Below, piece after piece: positions 1-7,987 of a DNA stretch of 64,000 nt (position 1 is the stretch's first letter; every line of letters begins with the position of its first letter). The DNA is taken from contig NZ_CP007511.1 of the NCBI RefSeq assembly GCF_000818015.1, positions 3,691,001-3,755,000 on the forward strand, read 5' to 3'. The DNA is from Stutzerimonas balearica DSM 6083 (GTDB lineage: Bacteria; Pseudomonadota; Gammaproteobacteria; Pseudomonadales; Pseudomonadaceae). Below the pieces are notes generated by a model. The model searched no databases. It was not told the origin of the DNA and saw nothing but the letters and a program-made list of their open reading frames with translations. Both the position numbers and the translations under genes were made by a program.

Positions 1-414
1 CTTGTGCCCGTCGGTGGCGCCGAAGGTCTTGGCCAGCTCGATGCCCTCGTTGATCACCACGCGGTAGGGCACGTCGATGCGCTTCATCAGCTCGTAGGTG
101 CACAGGCGCAGGATCGCCAGTTCCACCGGGTCCAGCTCGTCGAGGGCGCGGTCCAGGTGCGGGGTAATCGCCTGATCGACATCGCCCTTGTTGCGCGCCA
201 CACCGTTGAGCAGCTCATGGAAGTAGGCGCCGTCGACACCGCTGAAATCGTTGTCGACGCGAAACTGCGCTTCGATCTCGTTGAGGCTCTGGCCGGCCAT
301 GTGCCACTGGTACAGCGCCTGCATCGCCAGGCTGCGCGCGACCCGGCGGGTCGCGATCTTACCCTTGGCCTTGGGCTGCGGGGCGTCCTGGCTGTCGTCG
401 CGGTTCAGACTCAC
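1..414 (-). CDS. nusB: NusB transcription antitermination factor (partial, 3' end outside window)
   Basis: NusB binds boxA RNA with ribosomal protein S10 and helps the rRNA antitermination complex. I translated 138 codons directly: GTG start followed by SLNRDDSQ, a basic stretch, the helical NusB body, and at the window edge [20 protein letters not shown], the conserved C-terminal core. About 20 residues are missing beyond base 1. The GTG start (412-414) overlaps the ribH stop in a GTGA arrangement, implying translational coupling. The ribH-nusB order is typical of Proteobacteria. Confidence 0.93.
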   Translation of the reverse strand, partial: MSLNRDDSQDAPQPKAKGKIATRRVARSLAMQALYQWHMAGQSLNEIEAQFRVDNDFSGVDGAYFHELLNGVARNKGDVDQAITPHLDRALDELDPVELAILRLCTYELMKRIDVPYRVVINEGIELAKTFGATDGHK

Positions 415-887
415 TTGGCCTCCAGCTGCGCGAGCAGGCTCACCATTTCCAGTGCGGAGAGTGCGGCTTCGGTGCCCTTGTTGCCGGCCTTGGTGCCGGA
501 ACGCTCGATGGCCTGCTCGATGGAGTCGACGGTCAGCACGCCGAAGGCAACCGGCACACCGAATTCCATGGATACCTGTGCCAGGCCCTTGGTGCACTCG
601 CCGGCGACATATTCGAAGTGCGGCGTGCCGCCACGGATTACCGCGCCAAGCGCGACGATGGCGTCGTATTCACCCTGCTGGGCGACCTTTTGTGCAACCA
701 GTGGAATCTCGAAGGCGCCCGGGGCGCGGATCAGCGTGATGTCGTCCTCGCGAACGCCGTGGCGCACCAGCGCATCGACCGCGCCGCTGACCAGGCTCTC
801 GACGACGAAGCTGTTGAAGCGGCCCACTACCAGGGCGTACTTGCCTTGCGGGGCGATGAAGGTACCTTCGATGGTCTTCAGGGGCAT
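411..887 (-). CDS. ribH: 6,7-dimethyl-8-ribityllumazine synthase
   Basis: RibH condenses 5-amino-6-ribitylamino-uracil with 3,4-dihydroxy-2-butanone 4-phosphate to give lumazine, the penultimate step to riboflavin. The 158-residue protein shows the family motifs [11 protein letters not shown] near the N terminus, APGAFEIPL, the [14 protein letters not shown] substrate loop and [16 protein letters not shown]. The length is normal. It lies 58 bases downstream of ribB and overlaps nusB by 4 bases, so it belongs to the riboswitch-led ribE-ribB-ribH-nusB unit. Confidence 0.97.
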   Translation of the reverse strand: MPLKTIEGTFIAPQGKYALVVGRFNSFVVESLVSGAVDALVRHGVREDDITLIRAPGAFEIPLVAQKVAQQGEYDAIVALGAVIRGGTPHFEYVAGECTKGLAQVSMEFGVPVAFGVLTVDSIEQAIERSGTKAGNKGTEAALSALEMVSLLAQLEAK

Positions 888-945
888 GGGTGAATTCTCA
901 TCTCTTAAAGAACGAAAGGCGCCGCGGTCTGCGCGGCGCCTTGGA

Positions 946-2022
946 TTATTCGGCCGGGACGTATTCTACAACTTCCAGGTCGAAGCCGGATATCGCATTG
1001 AACTTCATTGGCGAGCTCATCAGGCGCATCTTGCGCACGCCCAGATCGCGCAGGATCTGCGAGCCGGCGCCGACGGTGCTGTAGGTGCTCGGCGTCTTCG
1101 GTTCCTCGCGCAGGTTGGCGAGGATCTGCTCGCCGCCGGGCTGATGGCCGAGCAGCAGCACCACGCCGGCGCCGGCCTCGGCGACCTGGGCCATGGCCGC
1201 GCGCAGGCTCCAGCGCCCCGGCTGGCGGACCATCAGCAGGTCGCGCAGCGGGTCCATATTGTGCACGCGCACCAGGGTCGGCTGCTCGGGCTGGATCGCC
1301 CCCAGGGTCAGCGCCATGTGCACGTCGCCTTCGACCGAGTCGCGGTAGGTCACCAGGTTGAACTGGCCGAGTTCGCTGTCCAGCGGCTGCTCGGAAACGC
1401 GCTCGACGGTACGCTCGTGCAGCAGACGGTAGTGGATCAGGTCGGCGATGGTGCCGATCTTCAGGTCATGCTCGGCGGCGAACACCTCGAGCTCCGGGCG
1501 TCGGGCCATGGTGCCGTCGTCGTTCATGATCTCGCAGATCACCCCGCTCGGCTCGAAGCCGGCCATGCGCGCCAGGTCGCAGGCGGCCTCGGTGTGGCCG
1601 GCACGGGCGAGCACACCGCCGGGCTGCGCCATCAGCGGAAAGATGTGCCCGGGGCTGACGATGTCTTCGGCCTTGGCGTTCTTCGCCACTGCAGCTTGTA
1701 CGGTGCGCGCGCGGTCGGCGGCGGAAATGCCGGTGGTCACGCCCTCGGCGGCTTCGATCGACACGGTGAACTTGGTGCCGAAGCCCGAGCCGTTGCGCGG
1801 TGCCATCAGCGGCAACTTGAGCAGTTCGCAGCGCTGACGGCTCATGGGCATGCAGATCAGGCCGCGCGCGTGCTTGGCCATGAAGTTGATGTGCTCGGCG
1901 GTCACGCATTCGGAGGCGATGATGATGTCGCCCTCGTTCTCGCGGTCCTCGTCATCCATGAGGATGACCATCTTGCCGGCGCGGATGTCTTCGATCAGTT
2001 CTTCTGCGGTATTCAGGGCCAT
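946..2022 (-). CDS. ribB: 3,4-dihydroxy-2-butanone-4-phosphate synthase with degenerate GTP cyclohydrolase II-like domain (RibBX type)
   Basis: The N-terminal domain (about residues 1-200) makes dihydroxybutanone phosphate from ribulose 5-phosphate. It has the acidic loop [10 protein letters not shown] (23-32), [26 protein letters not shown] and the GHIFPL and HTEAACDLA catalytic regions. The C-terminal domain (about 205-358) aligns with GTP cyclohydrolase II. It lacks the three zinc cysteines and the SECLTGD-type motif: the corresponding stretch reads [11 protein letters not shown]. This matches the RibBX variant known from Proteobacteria, which has no cyclohydrolase activity, so a separate RibA is expected elsewhere. 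It starts 10 bases after the ribE stop, in the same transcript. Confidence 0.95.
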   Translation of the reverse strand: MALNTAEELIEDIRAGKMVILMDDEDRENEGDIIIASECVTAEHINFMAKHARGLICMPMSRQRCELLKLPLMAPRNGSGFGTKFTVSIEAAEGVTTGISAADRARTVQAAVAKNAKAEDIVSPGHIFPLMAQPGGVLARAGHTEAACDLARMAGFEPSGVICEIMNDDGTMARRPELEVFAAEHDLKIGTIADLIHYRLLHERTVERVSEQPLDSELGQFNLVTYRDSVEGDVHMALTLGAIQPEQPTLVRVHNMDPLRDLLMVRQPGRWSLRAAMAQVAEAGAGVVLLLGHQPGGEQILANLREEPKTPSTYSTVGAGSQILRDLGVRKMRLMSSPMKFNAISGFDLEVVEYVPAE

Positions 2023-2032
2023 GCTGGCAGTC

Positions 2033-2695
2033 TCACTTGTTCAGGTAGCCGTGTTCGGCGAGGAAGGCTTCGCTGATGCCGTTCGGGCTCGGCTCGGCGG
2101 CCTTGTCGCCCAGCAGCAGGCGCTCCAGGTAGCGCGCCAGCAGGTCCACTTCGAGGTTGACCCGACGGCCCGGCCGATAGTCGGCCATGATCGTCTCGGC
2201 CAGGGTGTGCGGCACGATGGTCAGCTCGAACTCGGCGCCATTGACCGCATTGACCGTGAGGCTGGTGCCATCGACGGTGATCGAGCCCTTGAGCGCGATG
2301 TAGCGGGCCAGCTCGCGCGGTGCGCGGATGCGGAACTGCACGGCGCGGGCGTTATCCTCGCGGGCGACGATCTCGCCGACGCCATCGACATGGCCGCTGA
2401 CCAGATGCCCGCCGAGGTGGCTGGTAGGCGTCAGGGCCTTTTCCAGGTTGACCCGGCTGCCGGTCTTGAGGTCGACGAAGGCGGTGCGCGCCAAGGTCTC
2501 GCGGCTGACATCGGCCCAGAAGCCGTCGCCGGGCAGCTCCACCGCGGTCAGGCAGACGCCGTTGACCGCGATGCTGTCGCCGAGCTTGACGTCAGCCAGG
2601 TCGAGCTTGCCGGTGGATACATAGACGCGCACGTCGCCGCCCTTGGGCGTCATCGCGCGGATGCTGCCGATCGCTTCGATTATTCCGGTGAACAT
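2033..2695 (-). CDS. ribE: Riboflavin synthase (alpha subunit)
   Basis: This enzyme dismutates two lumazines to riboflavin. I chose the start at MFTGIIEAIG (ATG at 2693-2695) because this is the invariant family N terminus and AGGGAGG lies just upstream; the open frame continues upstream through the riboswitch but is not protein-like. The product is 220 residues with two lumazine-binding repeats (about 1-97 and 98-200), each containing a DSIAVNGVCLT or GSITVDGTSLTV type motif. The gene is also called ribC in some Pseudomonas annotations. It is the first gene after the FMN riboswitch. Confidence 0.96.
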   Translation of the reverse strand: MFTGIIEAIGSIRAMTPKGGDVRVYVSTGKLDLADVKLGDSIAVNGVCLTAVELPGDGFWADVSRETLARTAFVDLKTGSRVNLEKALTPTSHLGGHLVSGHVDGVGEIVAREDNARAVQFRIRAPRELARYIALKGSITVDGTSLTVNAVNGAEFELTIVPHTLAETIMADYRPGRRVNLEVDLLARYLERLLLGDKAAEPSPNGISEAFLAEHGYLNK

Positions 2696-2811
2696 GTGGC
2701 CTCCCTGTCGAGGCCGAGGAACGAATGCATTCAGTGAACTCCTGTTTGTGAAAAACAGGGCAATGCAGATCGCAGGGACTGGCCCGCCGCCGAACGGCGC
2801 CGCCTGAACAT
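2696..2811 (-). promoter_or_regulatory. ribE leader between riboswitch and start codon (expression platform)
   Basis: On the minus strand the leader contains a GC-rich fold near 2786-2806, then CCTGTTT-TTCAC-AAACAGG (hairpin at about 2747-2765, 7-bp stem), then the AGGGAGG ribosome-binding site at 2701-2707. No strong GC stem followed directly by a U tract is evident. Control may therefore act on translation start or through a long-range fold; this is inference. Confidence 0.45.
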
Positions 2812-2953
2812 CCCGCTCTCTCTCATCCGGACTATGACCGTCGGCTCCGGAATCGCACCGGATCTGCTGACCTCGCCGATCAGGCGGCGAGCGCTCGCGG
2901 GCTGGGCTTGCGCCATCACCGCCGGTGGGGAATTTCGCCCCGCCCTGAGAACG
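2812..2953 (-). ncRNA. FMN riboswitch (RFN element)
   Basis: Read on the minus strand, this stretch carries the RFN consensus blocks in order: the CAGGGCGGGGCGAAATTCCC start, CACCGGCGGTGATG, AGCCCGCGAGCG, CAGCAGATCCGGTGCGATTC, CGGAGCCGACGGTCATAG and AGTCCGGATGAGAGAGAGCG. FMN binding is expected to repress the ribE transcript. It lies 117 bases before the ribE start, between ribD and ribE, so ribD and nrdR are outside its control. The expression platform is not a classic terminator; see the next entry. Confidence 0.96.
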
Positions 2954-3060
2954 TCGGGCCTCGCGGCCCGGGCGAGTTTTTATCACAAATGCGCACAAGG
3001 TGCAGCCAAACGCAGCGATTCGGTGTCCCGCGCCGGTCACCCGGCCTGGCGCGGCGCCCT

Positions 3061-4158
3061 CTACTTCGGCGTTGCGACGATCTTCCAGTCCCCGCCTACC
3101 GCGCGAATATCGCGGATGCAGAGTTCGCGCGCCTCGCTCATGCGCTCGAGCGGCAACTCGAGCAGCGGCCGCGCCGAAGAACCGAGGAACTTGGCGGCGA
3201 CGAACAGCTGGTATTCGTCGATCAGGCCCTGCGCGGCGAAGGCGCCGACCAGGCGCGGGCCGGCCTCGACCAGCACCTCGTTGGCGCCTCGCGCGGCCAG
3301 CTCGCCAAGCAGGGCTGCGAGATCGACGCGCCCCTCGCCAAGCGTCAGCAGCTCGTGGCCGGCAGCGCGGTAGGGCGCGGCGTCGACCGAAGCGGCGGCA
3401 GCCACCAGCGCCGGCCCGGCCTGGAAGAACGGCGCGCCCAGCGGCACCCGCCCGCGCCCATCGACCAGCACCCGCAGCGGCGGGCGCGACAGTGCCAGCG
3501 CCGTCTGCGCCTCATCCAGCCCCAGCTCGGCGCCGCGCACGGTCAGCCGCGCGCCGTCCATCAGCACGGTATCGGCGCCGGTCAGCACCACGCTGGCGCG
3601 GGCGCGCAGGCGCTGCACCTCGGCGCGGGCCGCCGGTCCGGTGATCCACTGGCTCTCGCCGCTGGCCATCGCGGTGCGCCCGTCCAGGCTCATCGCCAGC
3701 TTGGCGCTGACGAACGGCAGGCCGCTTTCCATGCGTTTGATGAAACCGCGGTTGAGTTCGCGCGCCTCGCCCTCCAGCACCCCGCTGGCGACCTCGATGC
3801 CGACGCTGCGCAGCAGCGCCAGGCCGCGCCCGGCGACCTGCGGATTGGGGTCCTGCATGGCCGCCACCACGCGACCGACGCCAGCGGCGACCAGCGCTTC
3901 GGCGCAAGGTGGCGTACGCCCGTGATGGCTGCAGGGTTCCAGGGTGACGTAGGCGGTGGCGCCGCGGGCCTGCTCGCCGGCCTGGCGCAGGGCATGCACT
4001 TCGGCGTGCGGCTCGCCGGCGCGTAGGTGCCAGCCCTCGCCGACCAGCTGGCCGTCCTTGACGATCACACAGCCGACCCGCGGGTTCGGGTGGGTGGAAT
4101 ACAGGCCCTGGCGCGCCAGCTGCAGCGCGCGGGCCATCCACGCCTGATCGGGCAGCAT
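3061..4158 (-). CDS. ribD: Bifunctional pyrimidine deaminase / 5-amino-6-(5-phosphoribosylamino)uracil reductase
   Basis: RibD carries out the second and third steps of riboflavin synthesis. The N-terminal zinc deaminase domain (1-145) has the HAE motif (H51-A-E53) and PCSHHGRTPPC, with zinc ligands C76 and C85. The C-terminal NADPH-dependent reductase domain (about 146-365) starts FVSAKLAMSLDGRTA and includes GANEVLVEAGPRLVGAF. Its length of 365 residues is typical. Its ATG overlaps the nrdR stop (TGATG), so nrdR-ribD are coupled. The FMN riboswitch comes after ribD and should not control it. Confidence 0.96.
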   Translation of the reverse strand: MLPDQAWMARALQLARQGLYSTHPNPRVGCVIVKDGQLVGEGWHLRAGEPHAEVHALRQAGEQARGATAYVTLEPCSHHGRTPPCAEALVAAGVGRVVAAMQDPNPQVAGRGLALLRSVGIEVASGVLEGEARELNRGFIKRMESGLPFVSAKLAMSLDGRTAMASGESQWITGPAARAEVQRLRARASVVLTGADTVLMDGARLTVRGAELGLDEAQTALALSRPPLRVLVDGRGRVPLGAPFFQAGPALVAAAASVDAAPYRAAGHELLTLGEGRVDLAALLGELAARGANEVLVEAGPRLVGAFAAQGLIDEYQLFVAAKFLGSSARPLLELPLERMSEARELCIRDIRAVGGDWKIVATPK

Positions 4159-4625
4159 CAGGCCTTGCCCGGATCGCGCGAGGACAGCCGTTCGATCTCC
4201 TCGCGGAACTCGTTGAGGTCCTGGAAGCGGCGGTAGACCGAGGCGAAGCGGATGTAGGCGACCTCGTCGAGCTTCTGCAGCTCGGCCATCACCAGCTCGC
4301 CGAGCACGCGCGACTTGACCTCGCGCTCGCCGGTGGCGCGTAGCTGATGCTTGATGTGGCCAATGGCGGCCTCGAGGCGCTCGACGCTCACCGGGCGCTT
4401 CTCCAGTGCACGCTGCATGCCGGCACGCAGCTTGTCCTCGTCGAACGGCTGGCGGCTGCCATCGGACTTGATCAGACGCGGCATCACCAGTTCGGCGGTT
4501 TCAAAGGTGGTAAAGCGCTCGCCGCAGGCCAGGCATTCGCGGCGCCGACGGACCTGGTCGCCTTCGGCCACCAGACGGGAGTCGATGACCTTGGTGTCAT
4601 GCGCGCTGCAGAAGGGACAATGCAT
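4158..4625 (-). CDS. nrdR: Transcriptional repressor NrdR of ribonucleotide reductase genes
   Basis: NrdR is a nucleotide-sensing repressor that binds NrdR boxes at nrd promoters. I set the start at [13 protein letters not shown] (ATG at 4623-4625); the upstream extension is not NrdR-like. The 155-residue product has a zinc ribbon (C3, C6, C31, C34; CPFC and CLAC) followed by an ATP-cone domain starting near [21 protein letters not shown]. It sits directly before ribD, as in many gammaproteobacteria, and is transcribed away from the lipoprotein gene at 4743. Confidence 0.96.
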   Translation of the reverse strand: MHCPFCSAHDTKVIDSRLVAEGDQVRRRRECLACGERFTTFETAELVMPRLIKSDGSRQPFDEDKLRAGMQRALEKRPVSVERLEAAIGHIKHQLRATGEREVKSRVLGELVMAELQKLDEVAYIRFASVYRRFQDLNEFREEIERLSSRDPGKA

Positions 4626-4742
4626 GGTGACATTCGTGGTCAGAGTGTGAGGAGCGCCATGGTAGCGCATCGCCCAGGCAAGACAAACGAGGGCGCAGTA
4701 CCATGCCGTATGCCCTGCCACTGCCCCGCCGGAGGAGCCTTC

Positions 4743-5165
4743 GTGCCGTTTCGTCCCATCCTTTTCAGCGCCGTCCTGCTTGCCGTTGCCGGCTGCGGCA
4801 GCCAGCCGAGCGAGGCGCCGGTGCAGCCGGTCGAGCTGCCAGTGCAGCAGTCGGACATCCTCAACCAGCTGCAGGGCCGACTGATCGGCGTTCCGGCCGG
4901 CAGCCAGGTCGAACTGGCCCTGCTGGAAGTCGACCGCCGCGACCAGCCCGACCGCCTGCTCAGCTCGCTACAGCTGCAAGGCCAGGGCGAGCCGCTGCCG
5001 TTCGCCCTGCAGTTCAACCCCGAGGCCTTTCCGGCCGGACGCACGGTCGAGCTGCGCGGCCGCGTGACCCGCGCGGGCCAACTGATCATGCGCCTGCCGG
5101 CGATCCCCATCGAAAGCGCCGGCAGCCAGGCGCTCGGCGATCTGCGCCCGGTGCCGGCGCCATGA
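4743..5165 (+). CDS. Small YbaY-type lipoprotein
   Basis: The GTG start at 4743 is chosen because GGAGGAG lies 5 bases upstream and because it gives a lipoprotein signal peptide: basic PFR, a hydrophobic [12 protein letters not shown], then the lipobox cysteine at about residue 18 (VAGC). The mature part, about 120 residues, resembles the YbaY/YscW lipoprotein-chaperone-like fold: [24 protein letters not shown], then a beta-rich half ending in LPAIPIES. The exact role is unknown. Its stop overlaps the next start (ATGA), so it is coupled to the methyltransferase gene. Confidence 0.75.
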   Translation: MPFRPILFSAVLLAVAGCGSQPSEAPVQPVELPVQQSDILNQLQGRLIGVPAGSQVELALLEVDRRDQPDRLLSSLQLQGQGEPLPFALQFNPEAFPAGRTVELRGRVTRAGQLIMRLPAIPIESAGSQALGDLRPVPAP

Positions 5166-5830
5166 CCCCGCCGCGCGAGCTGCAACAGGCGCTGGCCGCC
5201 CTGCTCGGCGATGCACGCCTGGCCGCCGAGACGCTACCAGGCACCGATCTGCGCCTGTGGCTGATCGATGCGGCGAACATGGATCGCGCCTTCAGCCCAG
5301 ACGAAACCCGGCGCATCCTCGAGGAGCCACCCTACTGGTGTTTCTGCTGGGCCAGCGGCCTGGTCCTGGCGCAGTGGCTGGCCGAGCATCCCGAATGGGT
5401 GCGTGGCCGGCGTGTGCTGGACTTCGGCGCCGGTTCGGGCGTCGCCGCAATCGCCGCGGCCAAGGCGGGTGCGGCCGAAGTGGTGGCCTGCGATCTCGAT
5501 CCGCTGGCGCTGGCGGCCTGCCGCGCCAATGCCGCGCTGAACGAGGTTCAGCTGAGCTACTCGGCGGACTTCTTCGCCGAAGCCGATCGCTTCGACCTGA
5601 TCATCGTCGCCGACGTGCTCTACGACCGCGCCAACCTGCCGCTGCTCGACCAGTTTCTCAGCCGCGGCCGCGAGGCGCTGGTGGCCGACTCGCGGGTGCG
5701 CGACTTCGCCCACCCGCTGTACCAGCGCCTTGGCATGCTCGAAGCCTGCACCTGGCCGGACCTCGCCGAACCAGAGGAATTTCGCCGGGTCAGCCTCTAC
5801 CACGCCCGCCGCGCAGAGGCGGCAGCATGA
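5162..5830 (+). CDS. SAM-dependent protein lysine methyltransferase-like protein (ETFB-KMT type)
   Basis: This is a 222-residue class I methyltransferase. Motif I is VLDFGAGSGVAAIAAAKAG (about 83-102), followed by the acidic motif VVACDLDPLALAACRANA and the post-motif II sequence FDLIIVADVLYDRANLPLL. The DVLYDR sequence and N-terminal arrangement resemble the bacterial homologues of mammalian electron-transfer-flavoprotein-beta lysine methyltransferase and ribosomal L11 methyltransferase relatives. The substrate cannot be read from sequence. It overlaps both neighbours by 4 bases (ATGA), suggesting a single translation-coupled transcript with ThpR. Confidence 0.82.
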   Translation: MTPPRELQQALAALLGDARLAAETLPGTDLRLWLIDAANMDRAFSPDETRRILEEPPYWCFCWASGLVLAQWLAEHPEWVRGRRVLDFGAGSGVAAIAAAKAGAAEVVACDLDPLALAACRANAALNEVQLSYSADFFAEADRFDLIIVADVLYDRANLPLLDQFLSRGREALVADSRVRDFAHPLYQRLGMLEACTWPDLAEPEEFRRVSLYHARRAEAAA

Positions 5831-6363
5831 ACGACCCGCTGCGGCTGTTCTTCGCCCTGCCCTGCCCGGCCGACCAGGCACAGGCCATCGGCCGCTGGCG
5901 CGACGAGCAGGGCCTGGACGGGCGCGCCGTACCGCTGGCGAACCTGCACCTGACGCTGGCGTTTCTCGGCGCGCAACCGGCCGACGCACTGGCCGAGATC
6001 GCGCGCCTGGGCGAGTCGATCCATGCCGAGGCCTTCGAGCTGCGCCTGGATCGGCTGATCAGCCTCGGCAAGGGGTTCACTTGCCTGGCGCCAGAGCAGC
6101 CGCCGCGCGCGCTTGGCGACCTTGTCGCGCTGCTGCGCGCCGGCCTGGCTGAACGCGGGCTGCCGGTGGACGACCGCCCCTTCCTGCCGCATCTGACATT
6201 GATGCGCCAGGCAGGCGAGCGCCGGCACGCTACGCCCCCGACATTCGCCTGGCCGGTCGAGTCCTTTGCGTTGTATGTGTCGGAGCAGGAGGAAGGCGGC
6301 GTGCGTTATCGGCCGTTGCGGCACTGGCCGCTGCGCCGGAGCACAGCGGCCGCCGCGAGCTGA
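5827..6363 (+). CDS. thpR: RNA 2',3'-cyclic phosphodiesterase (2H / LigT family)
   Basis: ThpR hydrolyses 2',3'-cyclic phosphates at RNA ends; some family members were first described as 2'-5' RNA ligases. The 178-residue protein has the two diagnostic HxTx motifs, HLTL at residues 41-44 and HLTL at 122-125, plus RLFFALP at the start. The length and spacing fit the family. The ATG overlaps the previous stop. The last few residues run convergently to within 6 bases of yedF, with no obvious terminator between. Confidence 0.93.
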   Translation: MNDPLRLFFALPCPADQAQAIGRWRDEQGLDGRAVPLANLHLTLAFLGAQPADALAEIARLGESIHAEAFELRLDRLISLGKGFTCLAPEQPPRALGDLVALLRAGLAERGLPVDDRPFLPHLTLMRQAGERRHATPPTFAWPVESFALYVSEQEEGGVRYRPLRHWPLRRSTAAAAS

Positions 6364-6369
6364 GCGAAC

Positions 6370-6606
6370 TCAGGCGGGTACGCGAATCAGGAAACGGAAC
6401 AGCGAACCATGCTGCTCCACCGCGAGGCAGTCGTAGCCCTTGGCACGGGTGTCCTCGGGGATGCCGTTGACCGATTGCGAGCAGTCGGTCACCACTTCGA
6501 GCAACTGCCCCGGCTTCATCGTCTCGAGGGTTTCGAGCGTGGCAATCGCGTTGTACGGGCAGTGTTCGCCTCGCAGGTCAAGCGAGAGATCGGGTACCTG
6601 GCTCAT
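6370..6606 (-). CDS. yedF: YedF-type TusA-family sulfurtransferase-like protein
   Basis: This 78-residue protein starts MSQVPDLSLDLRGEHCPYN and resembles E. coli YedF closely along its length (LEVVTDCSQSVNGIPEDTRAKGY). TusA-family proteins carry or relay sulfur on the cysteine of a CPxP motif. Here Cys16 is kept, but the second proline is replaced (CPYN). The start is 29 bases inside the end of yedE, so the two genes overlap and are probably co-translated. YedE/YedF relatives are linked by annotation to selenium metabolism or sulfur uptake; which applies here is not visible. Confidence 0.88.
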   Translation of the reverse strand: MSQVPDLSLDLRGEHCPYNAIATLETLETMKPGQLLEVVTDCSQSVNGIPEDTRAKGYDCLAVEQHGSLFRFLIRVPA

Positions 6607-7801
6607 CGAGCGAGCTCCTTTTCGGTTGGAATCGTTTGGCGTTGAGGTGCACCAGCAGCATGGCCACGGCAAGCCCGGCGAACGTCAGCATCAACCCGCT
6701 GGTGGGGCCGAAGCGCTCGAGCAGGTTGACCTTCGGATAGGGCAGCGCCAGGGTGCTGCCAAGTGCGTCCCAGTACACCGCGACGAGGGTGCCGCCGATG
6801 ACGTTACCGACGCCGACCACCCAGAAGTGCACCTGGCCTTCCATCGCGCGGTACATCCAGCCGGTTTCGCAGCCGCCGGCGACCACGATGCCAATGCCGA
6901 ACAGCACGCCGCCGATGATCGCGTTCGGGCCCATCCAGAAGATCTTCGGACTCGCACCCAGCGCAATGGCGCCGAAGGTACCGACGCATGCCACGGTCAT
7001 GCCGAGCAGGATGCCGTACGCCGCGCGGGTGCGGCCGGTGGTCCAGAGGTCGCGCGCGGCACTGGTGAAACAGATCTGCGCACGCTCGATCAGCCCGCCG
7101 AACAGCAGCCCGAACAGCACCGCCATGCCCAGCACCAGCGAGGCGTCGAAACGCCAGGCGGCAAAGGCCACCGCCACCAGCGCAACGCCGACACCGATAC
7201 GCGCCTGCAGGCCGGCACGCCGGCGGGTCGCTTCAGGGTCGGCAAACAGCGCACTGGCCTGAGTACCGACCCGCAGCGGCGTGCGCAGCCAGGGCAGCAG
7301 GCAGATCTTCACGCCGACCCAGGCGCCGGCCACAGTGGCGAGCATGAAGGCCCAGGCATGCAGGGAAAACATCGGAATGCCGGTGAAGAACGCCGCCAGG
7401 TTGCAGCCCATCGCCAGGCGCGCACCGAAGCCGGCGATGATGCCGCCGACCAGCCCCTGCAGCAGGCGCCGCCGGCTGGTCGGCCAGCGCAGACTGACGT
7501 TGTTGGCCCACAGCGCGGTGCACAACGCACCGAGCAGCATGCCGATGATCATCACCCCGTCGACCCGATCGAGCGGCGTGCCGTTCAGGCCAAGCAGCTT
7601 GAAATAGCTCCACTGCTCGGGCTGGGCACCGAACCAGGCCAGCACATGGCCGCCCCAGCGGGTGAACTCGCCGGTAACGGCCCAGAAGGTTCCCGTGATT
7701 GCAAAGTAATAGGCAGAGGCGACCCCGAGTGCGACCAGTGCCGGCAGCGGCGACCAGAAACGCACGAGGTAGCGCTCCCGAAAAGCGGAGAGCGAGGACA
7801 T
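6578..7801 (-). CDS. yedE: YedE-type membrane transporter (YeeE/YedE family)
   Basis: This is a 407-residue polytopic membrane protein with about ten hydrophobic segments. It is close to E. coli YedE: FWAVTGEFTRWGG near 39-51, GIIAGFGARLAMGCNLAAFFTG (C133), IERAQICFTSAARDLWTTGR and VVAGGCETGWMYRA. The conserved cysteines in short loop motifs match those that relay thiosulfate in the related YeeE/TsuA transporter. Thiosulfate or another sulfur or selenium species is therefore a plausible substrate, but this is inference. AAGGAG lies upstream of its ATG. The gene is divergent from cnoX. Confidence 0.9.
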   Translation of the reverse strand: MSSLSAFRERYLVRFWSPLPALVALGVASAYYFAITGTFWAVTGEFTRWGGHVLAWFGAQPEQWSYFKLLGLNGTPLDRVDGVMIIGMLLGALCTALWANNVSLRWPTSRRRLLQGLVGGIIAGFGARLAMGCNLAAFFTGIPMFSLHAWAFMLATVAGAWVGVKICLLPWLRTPLRVGTQASALFADPEATRRRAGLQARIGVGVALVAVAFAAWRFDASLVLGMAVLFGLLFGGLIERAQICFTSAARDLWTTGRTRAAYGILLGMTVACVGTFGAIALGASPKIFWMGPNAIIGGVLFGIGIVVAGGCETGWMYRAMEGQVHFWVVGVGNVIGGTLVAVYWDALGSTLALPYPKVNLLERFGPTSGLMLTFAGLAVAMLLVHLNAKRFQPKRSSLDEPGTRSLA

Positions 7802-7987
7802 TTGAAGCTCCTTTTGACGCGCGACTGCAATCGCCGCACCGGTCTAGGAAGGGTTGTGTGGCCCGGCAGCGTCGGGCCGGCGCAACCTTAGCCCAGCGCC
7901 CGCGAAGACGCGAGTACTTGCATGGCGCCGTCGGCGCCCCCATGTCATCCTGCAGCCTTTTCCCTGCCCGCCCTCGACGAGATTCCG
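7802..7987. promoter_or_regulatory. Divergent intergenic region yedE / cnoX
   Basis: These 186 bases separate divergent genes and should hold promoters for both. It includes an inverted repeat GGCCCG-N7-CGGGCC at 7860-7878. I see no convincing -35/-10 pair or known operator. Confidence 0.3.

Noticed and set aside
4-2076. A 690-residue plus-strand frame across nusB-ribH-ribB
   Set aside because: It is an antisense shadow; the minus-strand genes are unmistakable and the translation has no recognisable motif.
2033-3040. Reading ribE as a 335-residue protein extended through the riboswitch
   Set aside because: The extra 115 residues translate the RFN element; the family N terminus MFTGII and a good ribosome-binding site place the start at 2695.
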